From NCBI RefSeq assembly GCF_000237925.1, contig NC_031499.1, forward strand, positions 6,764,195 to 6,828,194: a stretch of DNA of 64,000 nt, in the 5' to 3' direction. This document shows positions 1 to 13,000 of the stretch, one piece after another. The notes beneath the pieces are model-generated. The model ran no database searches. It saw only the letters and a program-made list of their open reading frames with translations, and was not told the DNA's origin. The position numbers and the translations under genes are program-made. The stretch comes from Schistosoma mansoni (Eukaryota > Platyhelminthes > Trematoda > Strigeidida > Schistosomatidae). The first letter of the stretch is position 1, and every line of letters begins with the position of its first letter.

Positions 1-710
1 ATGTGAATATATCCATAGATACACACACACGCGCGCATACATACACACACGCACCTAAAAAATAACATCTTGATCAAGTTGATAATAAAGAATGAATATA
101 GGTGATATTAGGTATTTGATGTTTTGTTTTCATATGTTGATAGGGGTAATATTGATGATAATGATGGAGATGGTAACGAAGAGAGAGAGAGGGAGATGGA
201 CTATATATTCCCGTAAGCCATCGTTGAAGGGGCTCAACTGAAGAAAATTACGTAATCAAGGTTAGTAGAAAAAATATTTTTTTTAAAAAAAAAAACGAAC
301 AAACAAACGAATGTCAATATATCCATACACACACATACACATACACACACACCTAAAAATAGCATCTTGGTAAAGTTGATAATGAAGAATGAATATAAGT
401 GATATTTGGTATTTAAGATTTTGTTTTTTCTCCAATTATTAATGATTTCATTTCATATGTTGATATGGGATCATATTGATGATAATGATTGAGATGGTAA
501 CAGAGAGAGAGAGAGAGAGAGGGGTGGGAGAGGTAGATAGACTATATTCCCGTTAGCCAACGTTGAAGGGGCTCGATTGAAGAAGATTGCGTAATCAAGA
601 TAAGTAGAAAAATTTTTTTAAAAAAAAAACAACCAACAAACAAACGATAATATTGATGATAATGATGGAGATGGTAACAGAGAGAGAGAGAGAGAGAGAG
701 GGAGGGAGAG
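1..710. repeat. Tandem array of a ~0.32-kb unit with CA and GA microsatellites
   Basis: Two and a half units: 1-~310, ~311-~640 and a truncated third to ~705. Each has a CA-rich start, the phrase acatcttg..aagttgata, the phrase attgatgataatgatggaga, a (GA)n run (about 180-195, 503-523, 676-703) and an A/T homopolymer with aacaaacaaacga. Units differ mainly in microsatellite length. Confidence 0.85.
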
Positions 711-954
711 GGAGATAGTACAAAAAAAGAAGTACATCAAAAGAATTGCTTCAACATATTTTACGTAAATATATATGCATAAACACACATATATATACGT
801 CTATGTATTGAAGTACAAACATCAACCATTCATCCCCTATTACCCTCCCCCCGACATACATGCACATATATTGACATTGATCATTTTACTGAATAATTTT
901 GAGCAATTAAAAAGAAAAAAAAAGAATGAAATGAACTAGAAAACCAGAGATTAT
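711..954. other. AT-rich flank, possible 3' UTR of the FLVCR-like gene
   Basis: No ORF or known repeat seen. If exon K is right, this is 3' untranslated sequence on the minus strand. Confidence 0.3.
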
Positions 955-1026
955 TCAACTTTCATTGAATTCATTATGTTGACCATTTAAATCTTTATTA
1001 ATTTCTTTCGTTAGAAGTTTGTTCAT
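955..1026 (-). CDS. FLVCR: Candidate FLVCR-like terminal exon K (C-terminal tail and stop)
   Basis: After a very strong acceptor (long T/C tract, rc of 1031-1062, then atatctag) the minus strand reads [20 protein letters not shown] then NES and TGA. It is in phase 0, the phase exon J leaves. The peptide is short and hydrophilic, as expected for a cytoplasmic tail, but tails are not conserved, so support is splice signal, phase and position only. It implies an ~8-kb last intron. No AATAAA was seen below it on the gene strand. Confidence 0.5.
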   Translation of the reverse strand: MNKLLTKEINKDLNGQHNEFNES

Positions 1027-4000
1027 CTAGATATGGAGAGAAAGGAAAGAAAGAAAACAAAATTAGACAATATAGGTACATATAGTGAGGGTTCTTATGA
1101 AGGCAAACTCCATTCATCTCATTAATTTTTGATGGAGAACTGATGTTGATTGGACAACGATTAGGAACTAAGAAGCAGTTGATAGCTATTTCATTCTGGG
1201 TATGAAACTAACAGTGTGAGTCTACAACTTCACTGAAAACGATCGAACCAAAGACCTTCAAATCTCATGGTATATAAAGGGGTCAGATTGTCTAACCTCA
1301 GTCAAATCATCAGTAGCCTGTGGTGATATTTGTTACATACCTGACAAGAATAGGAAGTTTGATGTCAAGACGAAACAACTGTCCAGTACTCCTTGATTTT
1401 TAATCGTTATCTATGATCAGTCCTTCATATAAACTATGACATTCAAGTTCCACAAATATCTATACTAATGGTGATCAGATAAACATTTCAACAAGAGTAG
1501 TTTTATTTTTTAATATTTCGTTTAGAAATAAAATTAATGAGATGAATAGAGTAAGTATTAATATGAACCTCGTTCATATGTCCATCGGTTCAAGCCACTG
1601 CACGAAATGAATATACTGTGGTACCAAATTAGCTTGATTAGTAACAGTACTAGTTGAGATAGGGAAAAAGTACGTATAATTCAATAAGAAAATGTGGATC
1701 ATGGAGTAAAAATAAATTTAAAGGATTACTAAGAAACTTATGATTTCAAATGGGGGAAGGGGAAAAGAGAACACGCCCAAGGCGCTATAAACGATTTCCA
1801 GGCATACCAGTCAGTGACTAACCATTTATTACGCTAATCGCTCGAACCCCAACCAAATAGTCTGCATCTGTGGTATGTTCTACTTGTACGAACAGATATA
1901 AGTAGTATGTGTCAGAAATTAAAAGTAAAATGCTTAAAAACAAAAGAAGAAAATGGAAAAAAAAATGTAAAAATCTGAAAAGAATCAAAATAGCAACAAT
2001 AGTGAAAGAACAGTGGAGTATGTATGAGATAACTCAGGGAAGATGTGCAAATGGTGTAATGAAAGTATTGTTTTCATAATTAGGTCAGGCTTTCTGCTAA
2101 CGACCTTATGGATTGACGTCGCGTCTCGTTATCCTCACACTCCTAGTTTACTTTCATTCTGCTTTTACTGCAGGTAACATCGTGTCTTTGCGTACGTGGT
2201 GGTAGGAAATTTCCCAACCGCTTTATTTGGTAAAGATTCAACACCTCGACTGTTCGGCTCTTAAGATAAGCCTAGGTAGATCACTCAAATGATAGATTAT
2301 GTTACAACAAGATCAACATCAGGTTTATGATGGCCAATTATCTCTTAATAAGTATCAAGGAATTGACGAATTATAAAATTCGAACATCTAACAACGTATG
2401 TGACAAACGTCGATCTTTGAAAGTTACTTCAATAGATAATAATGGCCATTTATCAACCACTAAATTGTAATTAACATAATGTTTGCTTGACTATTTAGTG
2501 CTGATAGAAAAAGATCGATCAGAATCCAATGCGACTGTTGGTTGAGGTGGCTGGACATCACATTTATTTATTTTATTTAAATACATAAATATTGGCACAA
2601 GGAAGCACCAGATATATATGCGCTACACAAATCTCATTTGATTTGTGTGAAGGCTGTGATACTGCCCAGGTGCACAAATCGAAGCAGGTGGTTTTCTTAG
2701 GGAGTCACACCCGAGCCTTTGACCTAAAGATCTGATCCACAAGGCAGTGGAGCATCGTGAGGCGGTGCAGTCCTATGGTAGCCGGTGATCAACGAATTGA
2801 TTCATACGCCATTTGTTCCATCAGGATACTGGAGCCCATAAGCACCATTGGTTTAGAATCAGGGTTTTCCAATTCCCCTAGGTGAACTTTCCGTATCCAC
2901 CAACCCAGTTAAAGCGCCGGACATTGGCTTTTCGTCCTCCCATTTTCGTAAACAACACGAGAAGGCAAGGAGTAGGACTTCCCTGGTAGAGACTATATAC
3001 GCGTGTCCATGTAAGAGCATTTCGAGAGGGAGAGGGTACTCTCCCCACTCTCAGCCGTACAAGGGCATTAGGGGGCTAAACATCGCATGCACTAAGTTAA
3101 AGTAGTTGAGGTAGTTGTCAGAAGCTATCTAACATAACAATTACTCCCTTAGTTATACATTTTTATGTGTAGAAATACTAAACAAACTCAGAGGTCATAT
3201 TGTACCAGGAAAGCAACCATCTATTAGTCTAAAATATATGAAAGATATCTTCATGGTTCTCATTGGATTCATAATATCTTAGTGTAAGTTACTAAATACC
3301 AACTACCTGACTATATGCCATCGTCTTGAATATATTTAAACTTGAAAGTCCTAAATTCACTTAGTATTGTTTGTAGCAGTGGAATCCAGGGGACTGATCA
3401 ATTGCAGTCCTAGACATCAATGGGAAGATTCAACCAAACAATACCAAGTAAATTTAAACTTCACCCCATTGCAAAAGCAAGTGGCTATCAGGACTCAGTA
3501 GCTGAGTGAATGATGCGATGACGTTTGAAGCGAAAGGTACTGGGTTCGAGTCCCAGAGTGAATATCAACTCTGAGATGCAGGTACATCCAGCTGATGAGT
3601 CCCAAATGGACGAAACGCGCCCTGGATTCCTCTGCTACAAACAATACTAAGTGAATTTAGGACTTTCAAGTTTAAATATATTCAAGACGATGGCATATAG
3701 TCAGGTAGTTGGTATTTAGTAACTTACACTAAGATATTATGAATCCAATGAGAACCATGAAGATATCTTTCATATATTTTAGAATAATAGATGGTTGCTA
3801 TCCTGGTACAATATGACCTCTGAGTTTTGTTCAGTATTTCTACACATAAAAAGGAAGAGCAAAGGGAGGGAGTCCCACAATAGGATGAAACGATCATCCA
3901 GTGCTTACAGGTTTTCCATGGTGGTCTAGCTCCAAACGACTCATGAATTCAACTACTGGAAGACCGTTTCGTCCGAGTAAGGGACTCCTCAGCAGTTCGC

Positions 4001-7000
4001 ATCCATAATCTCTAACGCGTGATTCAAATTCAAGACCTTCTGTGATCTAGCTTAGATCGACTAATGAATTCAACTGTGTAAACAGTTCTAGTTTTACTCT
4101 ATACTTGTTACTGTATTTATTCACAAATTCAAAATGTAATATTATCGTAATGCAAGGAAAAAAGAGAGATAGATGTATCTATCACTATTTATAACTGAAG
4201 AACATCTGGAATTCAAAACAATGGTCAACCAACACCACGATCAGAATTTTCAATGAAAATGTCAAGACAGTTCTACTGTATGGGGCTGAAACCTGGAGAA
4301 CAACGAAGGCCACCATCCGGAAGATACAGATGCTTATCAACAGTTGTCTACGCAAAATACTTCGGATCCGTTGGCCAGACACTATCAGCAACAACCTGCT
4401 GTGGGACAAAACAAACCAGATTTCAGCCGAGGAAGAAATCAGGAAGAAGTGGTGGAAATGGGTGGGACACACATTGAGGAAATCAGCTAATTGCGTCACA
4501 AGTCAAGCTCTCACATGGAATCCTGAAGGTCAAAAGAGAAGAGGAAGACCAAAGAACACAATACGCTGAGAAATGGAGACAGACGTGAGAAGAATAAACA
4601 AAAGTTGGGTAGAACTAGAAAGGAAGGCCCATGACAGAGTGGGTTTGAGAATGCTGGTCGGCGGCCTATTTTCCATTAGGGGTAACAGGCGTAAGTAAGA
4701 TGTATTGTGATCAATTAAAACTTCGTAAAATATTCTTTAAAAAGATGATACATAGCTCATATTTCATGTAAGTCATTATAGAAGACAAACTAAACAGAAA
4801 TACATACTCAAACGAAACTGTATCATCATTCAGAACACCACACATTCAACTGGACAATTTAGTCATGGGTGATGTAAACAGAACCAAATCATACAACTGA
4901 GGGCTAATTATCAGATGCAAACAGTCTAAAACTACAACACAGGCGTATTAATATAGCTATAAATAGAAGTTAAACATACTTTAGTTAGTGAAGTTGAGAT
5001 GATTAAATGATGGAAATGGAATCGAAGATTATACAGAAGAAGAAGAAGAAAATATAAAATATGAGATAAAAACATAGCTCTATTGGCTCTACTGCTTTCA
5101 CTATTATAACGTCAATGTTCATTATAACATTCAAATGTAGATCAATGCACGTCCGATGTTACCTGCAATTGTATCTATGAATTAACATATATTTGGTGTA
5201 CTAAGTAAATTGAAAAGATAGAGAGAAGGGTCTCTTTCGGTTCTTTCGAATCGATTAATATGAACCTATGATTGTTAGTAAGTGAGTTTTTCGTCATTGT
5301 ATTATCACGGTTATCGAGGTGAACGGTCAACGAAGCACGACACTAGTCTTACTCTATTTGCTAATTTCGATTGTTAACAAACGCATTCAACCTGACATAT
5401 GTGTATAGAAAGTAATTATGATAAGTTTTTCGTTACCATGGTAACCATAACCATTAATCAAATAATTTTCTTTTTTAATTAGTCATTCTTTTTCATCTTT
5501 TAACTTTCTATATCTCTTATGTAATTGTATTCATGTTCACATATTAGTTTTGTGGTGTGGTCTACTTATACCCATATAAGTAGTATATGGTGATGTTCAG
5601 ACATAGAATGTATTTTGGCAGAAGATCGATAAGGAAAGAACAGGAACGAAACGCAATCGGTATGAAAATGCGTTAACAATGAAGCCAGAGAAGATGGACT
5701 GATATTTGCAGAAGGAACAGTGAAGATTAAGACAATTGATTGTAATTATGTATATTAACTGTTTACTACTGTATGGTTATCAGAATTTAGTGAGATAGTC
5801 TGTAATTTATGCTTCAATACATCCGATTGTCCTCACCCATGTTCTTCTTCACTACAGTTTTACTATCAGTTTAACCATTTTGAATAATTACGTAATCATT
5901 CATAGTTTCATTATGACTACGTCATAGGTGGGCGTTGCTGAGGAGTTCAATAATAGGACAAAACAGCATTTTAGTACTTCCATAATTACATAAATCATTG
6001 TAATTTTAGCCTGTTTACAGTTGATAATGAAGGTTTGAGTCCATCTTATTAATTAAAATGTCAGTTTTGTTCTGTTTAAAATGAACAATGAAAGAAACAC
6101 CTTCATACACACACAAACAAACGAATAAATACACCCAGTAGATAGGGAAAAAAACTGGGAATGAAGTTAACAGAGCACCCGATGTTCATAAAGCATTTAC
6201 AAAAAATGCAATGTAAACATTATAGCCAAGATGAAGAGCATAAAGCACACACCTACCGGGAACAGTTTGTGTTTCAACTTCTTCTAAAGTGTTAAAAATC
6301 AATATAACACTTTGAATGTGATTGAAAAATTTCTATATGCATATTTAAACCCTCTCTAATATAAATACCTTTCTCCCCCCCCTTTAGTGTTTAAGAAAGG
6401 GAAGGAGTAATCATTAACAAAACAATACAGTATTCAACTTTATGCAACTGATCAATTTGATTCATGTTAGACTTGTCCTATTATAGGACTCCTCAGCAGT
6501 GCGCATCCACGATCCCGCACTCGCGAGATTCCAACCCAGGACCTACCAGTCTCGAGCCAGAGCACTTAACGGCCGTCCAGTACTTCTAGGTTTTCCATGG
6601 TGGTCTAGCTTCAATTGACTCACGCTTTCAACTATGAAAATACTAAATCTCCACAGAAACCCCTTTTCATGTTAGACTATTGGATTTTGTTTTATCAATC
6701 AAACAGTTAAATAGTTTTATTGTTATACCATTTTCTGATATGGACAATGCGAATAACTTATGAGTTAGTCATCAATTTTTAGAATTCATTTTTGATGGAG
6801 TTTTGTTCTCTGAGCTGGATGGTTTGATCGTGGAGCTTTCATCGTTCTACTGAACGACATCATTAGCACAAACTTCTGGTAGAAGTGAAGTGTTTGAATT
6901 TCTTCACATCAAGGTTCAGAGCTTGTCCTGTACACCTCGATGTTGATTGGTTCTTAATGACCTTAAATCTGTCATTGTTTATTTCTTTGTTTTGGTTGTA

Positions 7001-10000
7001 TCTCCCATTGGTTTGATTTTTGTTCTTATGTTTGTGCACAATTTTCCTAATTAGTTGATTAATTGGATTGATTTCAATGTGCTTGTTTATTGCTGATTGA
7101 CCCGAGTGCCAAGCTTCTAAAAGTTCTCTGGTGTTTTTGGCATTGCCTCTATCCGAAATCTCAACATTTTTCCAGTCGAATGTATGTCCGCAGTTATCCA
7201 CGTGGATTGATATAAGTGAAGACATGTCATGGCGTTTGATCGCTAATTGATGTTCATGCACGCAAAGATGAAGAGGGCGTCTGCTTTGTCCTATGTAGTG
7301 TTTGTCGCAGTTGGCACAATTTATTTTGTAGATAATGCTTAGTTTGTCTTCTTTTGTCATTTCATCCTTTGGTTTGAATAAGATTGACTGGAGGAATTCT
7401 CCACCATCTCAGAACGAAAGAATATAACTACATGAGGACGATTTCTATTTACGTTTTGACGATTTATCTTTTAACCTTATCAAGTAGGAATATTTATAGC
7501 TTAAATGGAGTTTTGTGAAGAATGTTTTAATGTTTAGATGATCATCACCCGAGGAATTTGTTCCATGACTTTATCAAGCTTTATATTTAGGACTTTCAGG
7601 TCTCATAGCAAATGCTTAACCTTAAAAACTACCAATGAATGAAGTTCGAACTACATCAATATGCTTACCGCTTAAAAGTTCTATATTATGAGGAAACAGG
7701 TGCTAACTTTATTATACAACTGCCTCATTTAATGTTTCTGTGATAGTTTGCATTTATAGGAGTAAATGTTACAACAATAGTGAGAATGTAAGCAAAGATG
7801 GATAGTGGCTAGTAGTGGAATCCAGGACGCGCGTTTCGTCCTATTTGGGACTCATCAGCTGGATGTTCCTGCACAGTATGCACATATACCAATAAGAGAC
7901 TGAACAGTTGCAGTCCTAAATATCAATGGGAAGATTCAAACAAGTAATACTAAGTGAATAAAGAGAATGGTTGAATATTTAGAATTTGGTTCAAGAAGAC
8001 AAGATAAAACGGTATTTATGACGGAATGCTAGAACTTAATTTATGGAGAAAGATATGAACAGAGCGAAATCATTTGTAACGGCGAGACTAACTCTGTATC
8101 ATGTCACGCAAGTACTCTTACCGCGGATTGTGGTTACCACTCCAATACTAACCAGTTAGTTTACATTTACCAACATAGCTCAACTCCTTGGTTTAGCCGC
8201 TCCTAATTTTCTTTCAATGTACTTTTACACTAGTTAACATCAGGCTCCGAAGTGTTAGTTGGGAATACATTATACGTGTCCCAATCATCTCAATCAATAA
8301 ACATTCACTATCCTGTTAACCAATTTTCTATGGTTTCATGATACCTTATGCCTAACTTCAACGTTCCTCATCCGTTTGTTCCACTATATCAATGCACTGG
8401 CGTGAAGAAACCTATGATTAGGAACTTTGAGCTTACGTATGTGTTCTACTTTGATCTATCATATTTCATAACCACCAAGAAATACAAAGCTGACTGCTGA
8501 TCCATACATTGACATCGTTTGTTAACAAACGGATATATCGTCTACTTCACAACTAACACAAGTTGCGAGAGTTCTAATGAAATTTCTGAATCATTATCTA
8601 ACTGTTGATTACTTACCCAACTAAGATGAATATTGTTTAACCTACAAAAAAACTTGATCTTCAGTTATATTTTAATATCAGAATAGGGGTTTGTAGAGAT
8701 TGTCACAGTCAGTTAGTCAGCTACAACGTAGGACCAGGTACATATATGCATCAGTCCAAGTTGCCATAGAGATTGTAGTAATTTTGATAGTTAAATTGAT
8801 GATTCAATCCAAAATTAGAAAACCGCCCGCGGAATACGAACTTAAGGAGCCATGGATGCACACTATTGAAGAGTTTCATGCAAGAATGAAATGGCCGTTC
8901 AATGATAATCTAGTAGCTTAAATCAACCAATATTTTCTAAACTAGAAAATTAAAAGTATCTATAAAATAAATGACTCATAGTAACTAACTGGTTACATAG
9001 AAAAGTATATTAATGAACTTACACGTTCATGTGCCTGTTGACGATAAAGATTCTCTTTAATTAATACTGTAATATAAAAATAACATTAATTGAAGATAGC
9101 AACAATAAGCATGTGATAAAAGAATGTAATGATGTTGTATTCAATGATAAAAATCAAAAGAAATATCTACATATTAGGTTAATTTATATAGTTGAAATCA
9201 TGAATCAATTGAAGCTAGACTATCATGGAAAACCTAGAAGCATTGGACGGCTGTTCGTCCCATTGTGGGACTCGTCAGCAGTGAGCACCTACGATCCCGT
9301 CTCGCTAGATTCCAACCAAGGACCTATCAGTCTCGCGCGCGAGCACTTAACCACTAGGCCACTGAGCCGGTTTTAATGTCCAACTTCAACCAATCTACGG
9401 AACTGGGAAACCATCCACCATTGTCTTCAGTAAGGTACTATCTCACAACGATTCTCGTGAGGTGGGATCGTGGACGAGCACTGCTGTGGAGTCTCACGAT
9501 AGGACGAAACAGCCGTCCTGTGCTTCCAAGTTTTCCATGGTGGTCTGGCTTCAATTGACTCATGATCTCAACTATGTGATATTTGTTTGTTAACAGAACT
9601 GATTAACACCATTTTACATATTTACCTAAACAAACTTACCTGTCATTATTGTTCCAATTAATGTTAATCCTGTAAGGAATAAATTTCCAGGCAAAACTCC
9701 ATAATGTGTTCTTAATGGTGTTGCAACATGAATCAATATAAGGCCAAATATCTGACGTTATGTTTATAAGAGAGAAAAAAACAGTACACATGAAAAAATA
9801 GATAAACATACATATAGAGAAGATTACGTAATAGACATTGGAATACAATTAGACTATATTTACAATAACAGGCAGTTTTGTAAGTCATGGGATAGTTGTC
9901 TACCAAGTAAAATGTATTTGATTTGATATGTATTTTGAACAACATAGATAGCCACAAGGATCTTTGATACAAGTAAGGAGGTAGACAGTATTCGAACTTG

Positions 10001-13000
10001 TTATCCAATAGTTGAACACTTAGTGCATCTTTCCAATATAGAGAACCATGATCACTTAAAGAGATTATGAAATGAATGACCTATATTTAGCTATTGCTTA
10101 CGATGATCAGTACATAATGTCAGTCTATGAGGCCAACAACAGTTCCATCAACTTATTCATGACAGTAGATGAGAATTTTCTCCATATAGATGTTGTATCC
10201 CGTGGAGAATTATGAATGGTAACTCTGGGGACTATTTATGGATCAATGTGATATGTATATTTCCTATTGTATAATTGTTAAATGACTTAACTATTCATAT
10301 TCGTGTCCCTCTTATGATAACCTTTATTTTGACCCATAGACTTGTAGTGACCTGCTTTTCTCGACGAGAACATGATCGGTACAATGGAAACAATTATTGT
10401 TATAATCAATTGTACCAGTGATTGTTTTACTGTACTCGTTGCTGTTTAACTATATCAAAATCACTTCTCGTCCCGCTGTCCATTTTGTTCGTTCGAACAT
10501 TCTTACGCTCTGCTCTTATTGGCTGTAATTTTTGGCGCGTCTCGGTATTCATTCGATACCACGAGATGATTGCCAATAAATATACTTCATCTGGACCAGT
10601 TACAGTCTTCTGGTTTACGAGCTATCGAAGAAACCAAGTCGATTTTGAGCGCGTAATCTTACTGTAATGATGATCATAGTCAATCGAGACTCGACACCAT
10701 CTACAGACCATTACTATTATACCCGGTCTATTGATTACTGTTCTCCCTATTCACAGCAACATTTGGACAAATCTTGTACAAATGTTATTGTCTATATTAT
10801 GGTACAATGTGATCAGTTTGTTTGGTATATAAACTCAGTATGTATGAGAATAATGATTTATATTGTAGAGGCTGTTATTGGTGTTCTGGACTTAACTGGC
10901 TGGGCCAGGCAGATAGCAAGACCGAGTAGTGCTCTAGACTGCTCACACGGCTTTGTGTATCATTGGGCGGTCAATAAATTCACTGCTCTCTCGTTGGTGG
11001 GAAGCAGCACGTTCATATATCAAACAGGGCACGCAATCAATCGATATAACAATAGATAAATGTATCCTTCAGTTTTAATGCTTGGATGACATAACCCGAG
11101 CTCAGGGTTTCATTTCTTTTGAATTATATCTGAGATGATTAGTAATATATACAGCTAAGGAGAATCGTTTTTTTGAACTTCCATTCTCTGATCTCAATGG
11201 TTTAATCATGAAACTTTTATTGTCTTTCTAAACGACATCATCATTAGAAAAAAACTTCAGATAGAAGTGAACTATTCAAATTTCTCAACGAACCGCAAAC
11301 AGTTTATTCTATCGACCTTAAATATGATCAGTTGTTATTGTTGACGCTTTTGGTAATCACTTTCATAAACTGACGAATTTTTAACCGTGGTTGTGTTGAG
11401 ATGAACTGCAACAACTGGGATTGTTGCTATGGTTATGAAAGAGAACACAAATGGGGACAACCAATTGTATTTTAATACTAAGTTACAGAATTCTTTGGTA
11501 AAATTTGAAAACCATACGTTTACTTCTTCATTTGCAAATCCTCCATCAATTATTTGAAACTTTATCGTTCCTTCATTGTTACAACAATTACTCTCTATTA
11601 CCGCTCTCTTTGATTCGATTTTCTCAACCTTCTACTGACATACATTTCACTTCTGACTGGTGTTATATACTACTTATATCGACATAAGTAGCTTATACCA
11701 CAAGATATCGTTATTACTCATTGATTAACATTTGTTTGGATGAGATGGTGGTTGGGGGTGGTCAACAGGAAACCCTGGACCCAGGTTTCGTGCTACTTGA
11801 CACTTGTCAGAAAGGTGTACTTGTAATCTTGAGGGAACTGGTGCTCCCTGACTGATTCGATCCCGTGTCACTCAGCTTCACAATCAGAGACGTTACCACT
11901 GAACTATTCGGGCCGCGACCAACCTCCTGTAGGACTGAGATGTAATCACACATGATTGATCACTGGGTAGTGATCAATTGCATGCGTGTCAAGTCCTTCT
12001 TAGTGCTGATCGAATGCTATCGATCAAGTTGTAATGTGGCCACTAGTCTAGGTGGCTCGACACTGCGTGCACTGTGTTGAGATAAGATGGTGGTTGGAGG
12101 TGGTCAACAGGAAACCCTGGACCTTGGTTTCGTGCCACATTGCAACTTGATCGATAGCATTCGATCAGCACTAAGAAGGACTCGATATGCATGACATTGA
12201 TCACCACCCATTGATCAATCAATTGTGATAACACTTGTTTAAATATGTAATCAAAATATATAAATATGAATATTTTGTTTAAAGGCTAAGATTTTCTTTT
12301 CACATCAATATACTTATACATTTACCTGTGCTGATGTATTCAACAAACCAGAAGATAAACCTTCACTTTCTGGATAAGTTAATTCAGCGGCTAATTCAAA
12401 ACCAATACTTAAATAACCGGTCATAAAGAAACTGAAATGTATAGTAAAAGAGAAATTTATTTTTTTAAAGAAAAATAGAATGATCATAGACAAATCAATA
12501 AAAAAATGACTATAGAATAGGCAAAAATTAAGAAGGTATTGTAGTGTGGTCTACTTATATCCATATAAGTAGTATATGGCGATGGTCAGACATAGAATGT
12601 ATTTTGACAGAGGATCGATAGGGAACGAACAGGAATGAAACGCTGTATGGTTATCAGATTTTAGTGAGATAGTCCATAATTCGTGCTTAAATACATTCGG
12701 TTGTTTCCATTCGTGTTTAGTTCGCTACAGTATGGTTAAGAGTTTATATACTACTGAATAATTGTTTTTTGTTCAAGTAAGGGAATAACTCTATAGTGGT
12801 GATCAGTCATAAACTCTATAGGTATTCTAATTAGTTAGAGTACTAGATAATGTATTCAATTTTTAACTATTAAGTCACAAGTTCGAATTCTGGTTTATCT
12901 GTCTCCTTTAGTTTTAGTATCCATTATACAAATAGTATGTTTGACAGATGAGTTCACTAAATTATAATTAATAGTAGAAATATTTGATTTAAAATAAATT

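Noticed and set aside
3541-3555. gggttcgagtcccag and similar sites as real tRNA genes
   Set aside because: Only A/B-box-like parts are present, no cloverleaf, and they recur inside SINEs.
6160-6290. Possible last exon with membrane-like tail (KKLKHKLF..)
   Set aside because: Hydrophobic extension does not fit a cytoplasmic C-tail, and the acceptor is weaker than that at 1027-1062.
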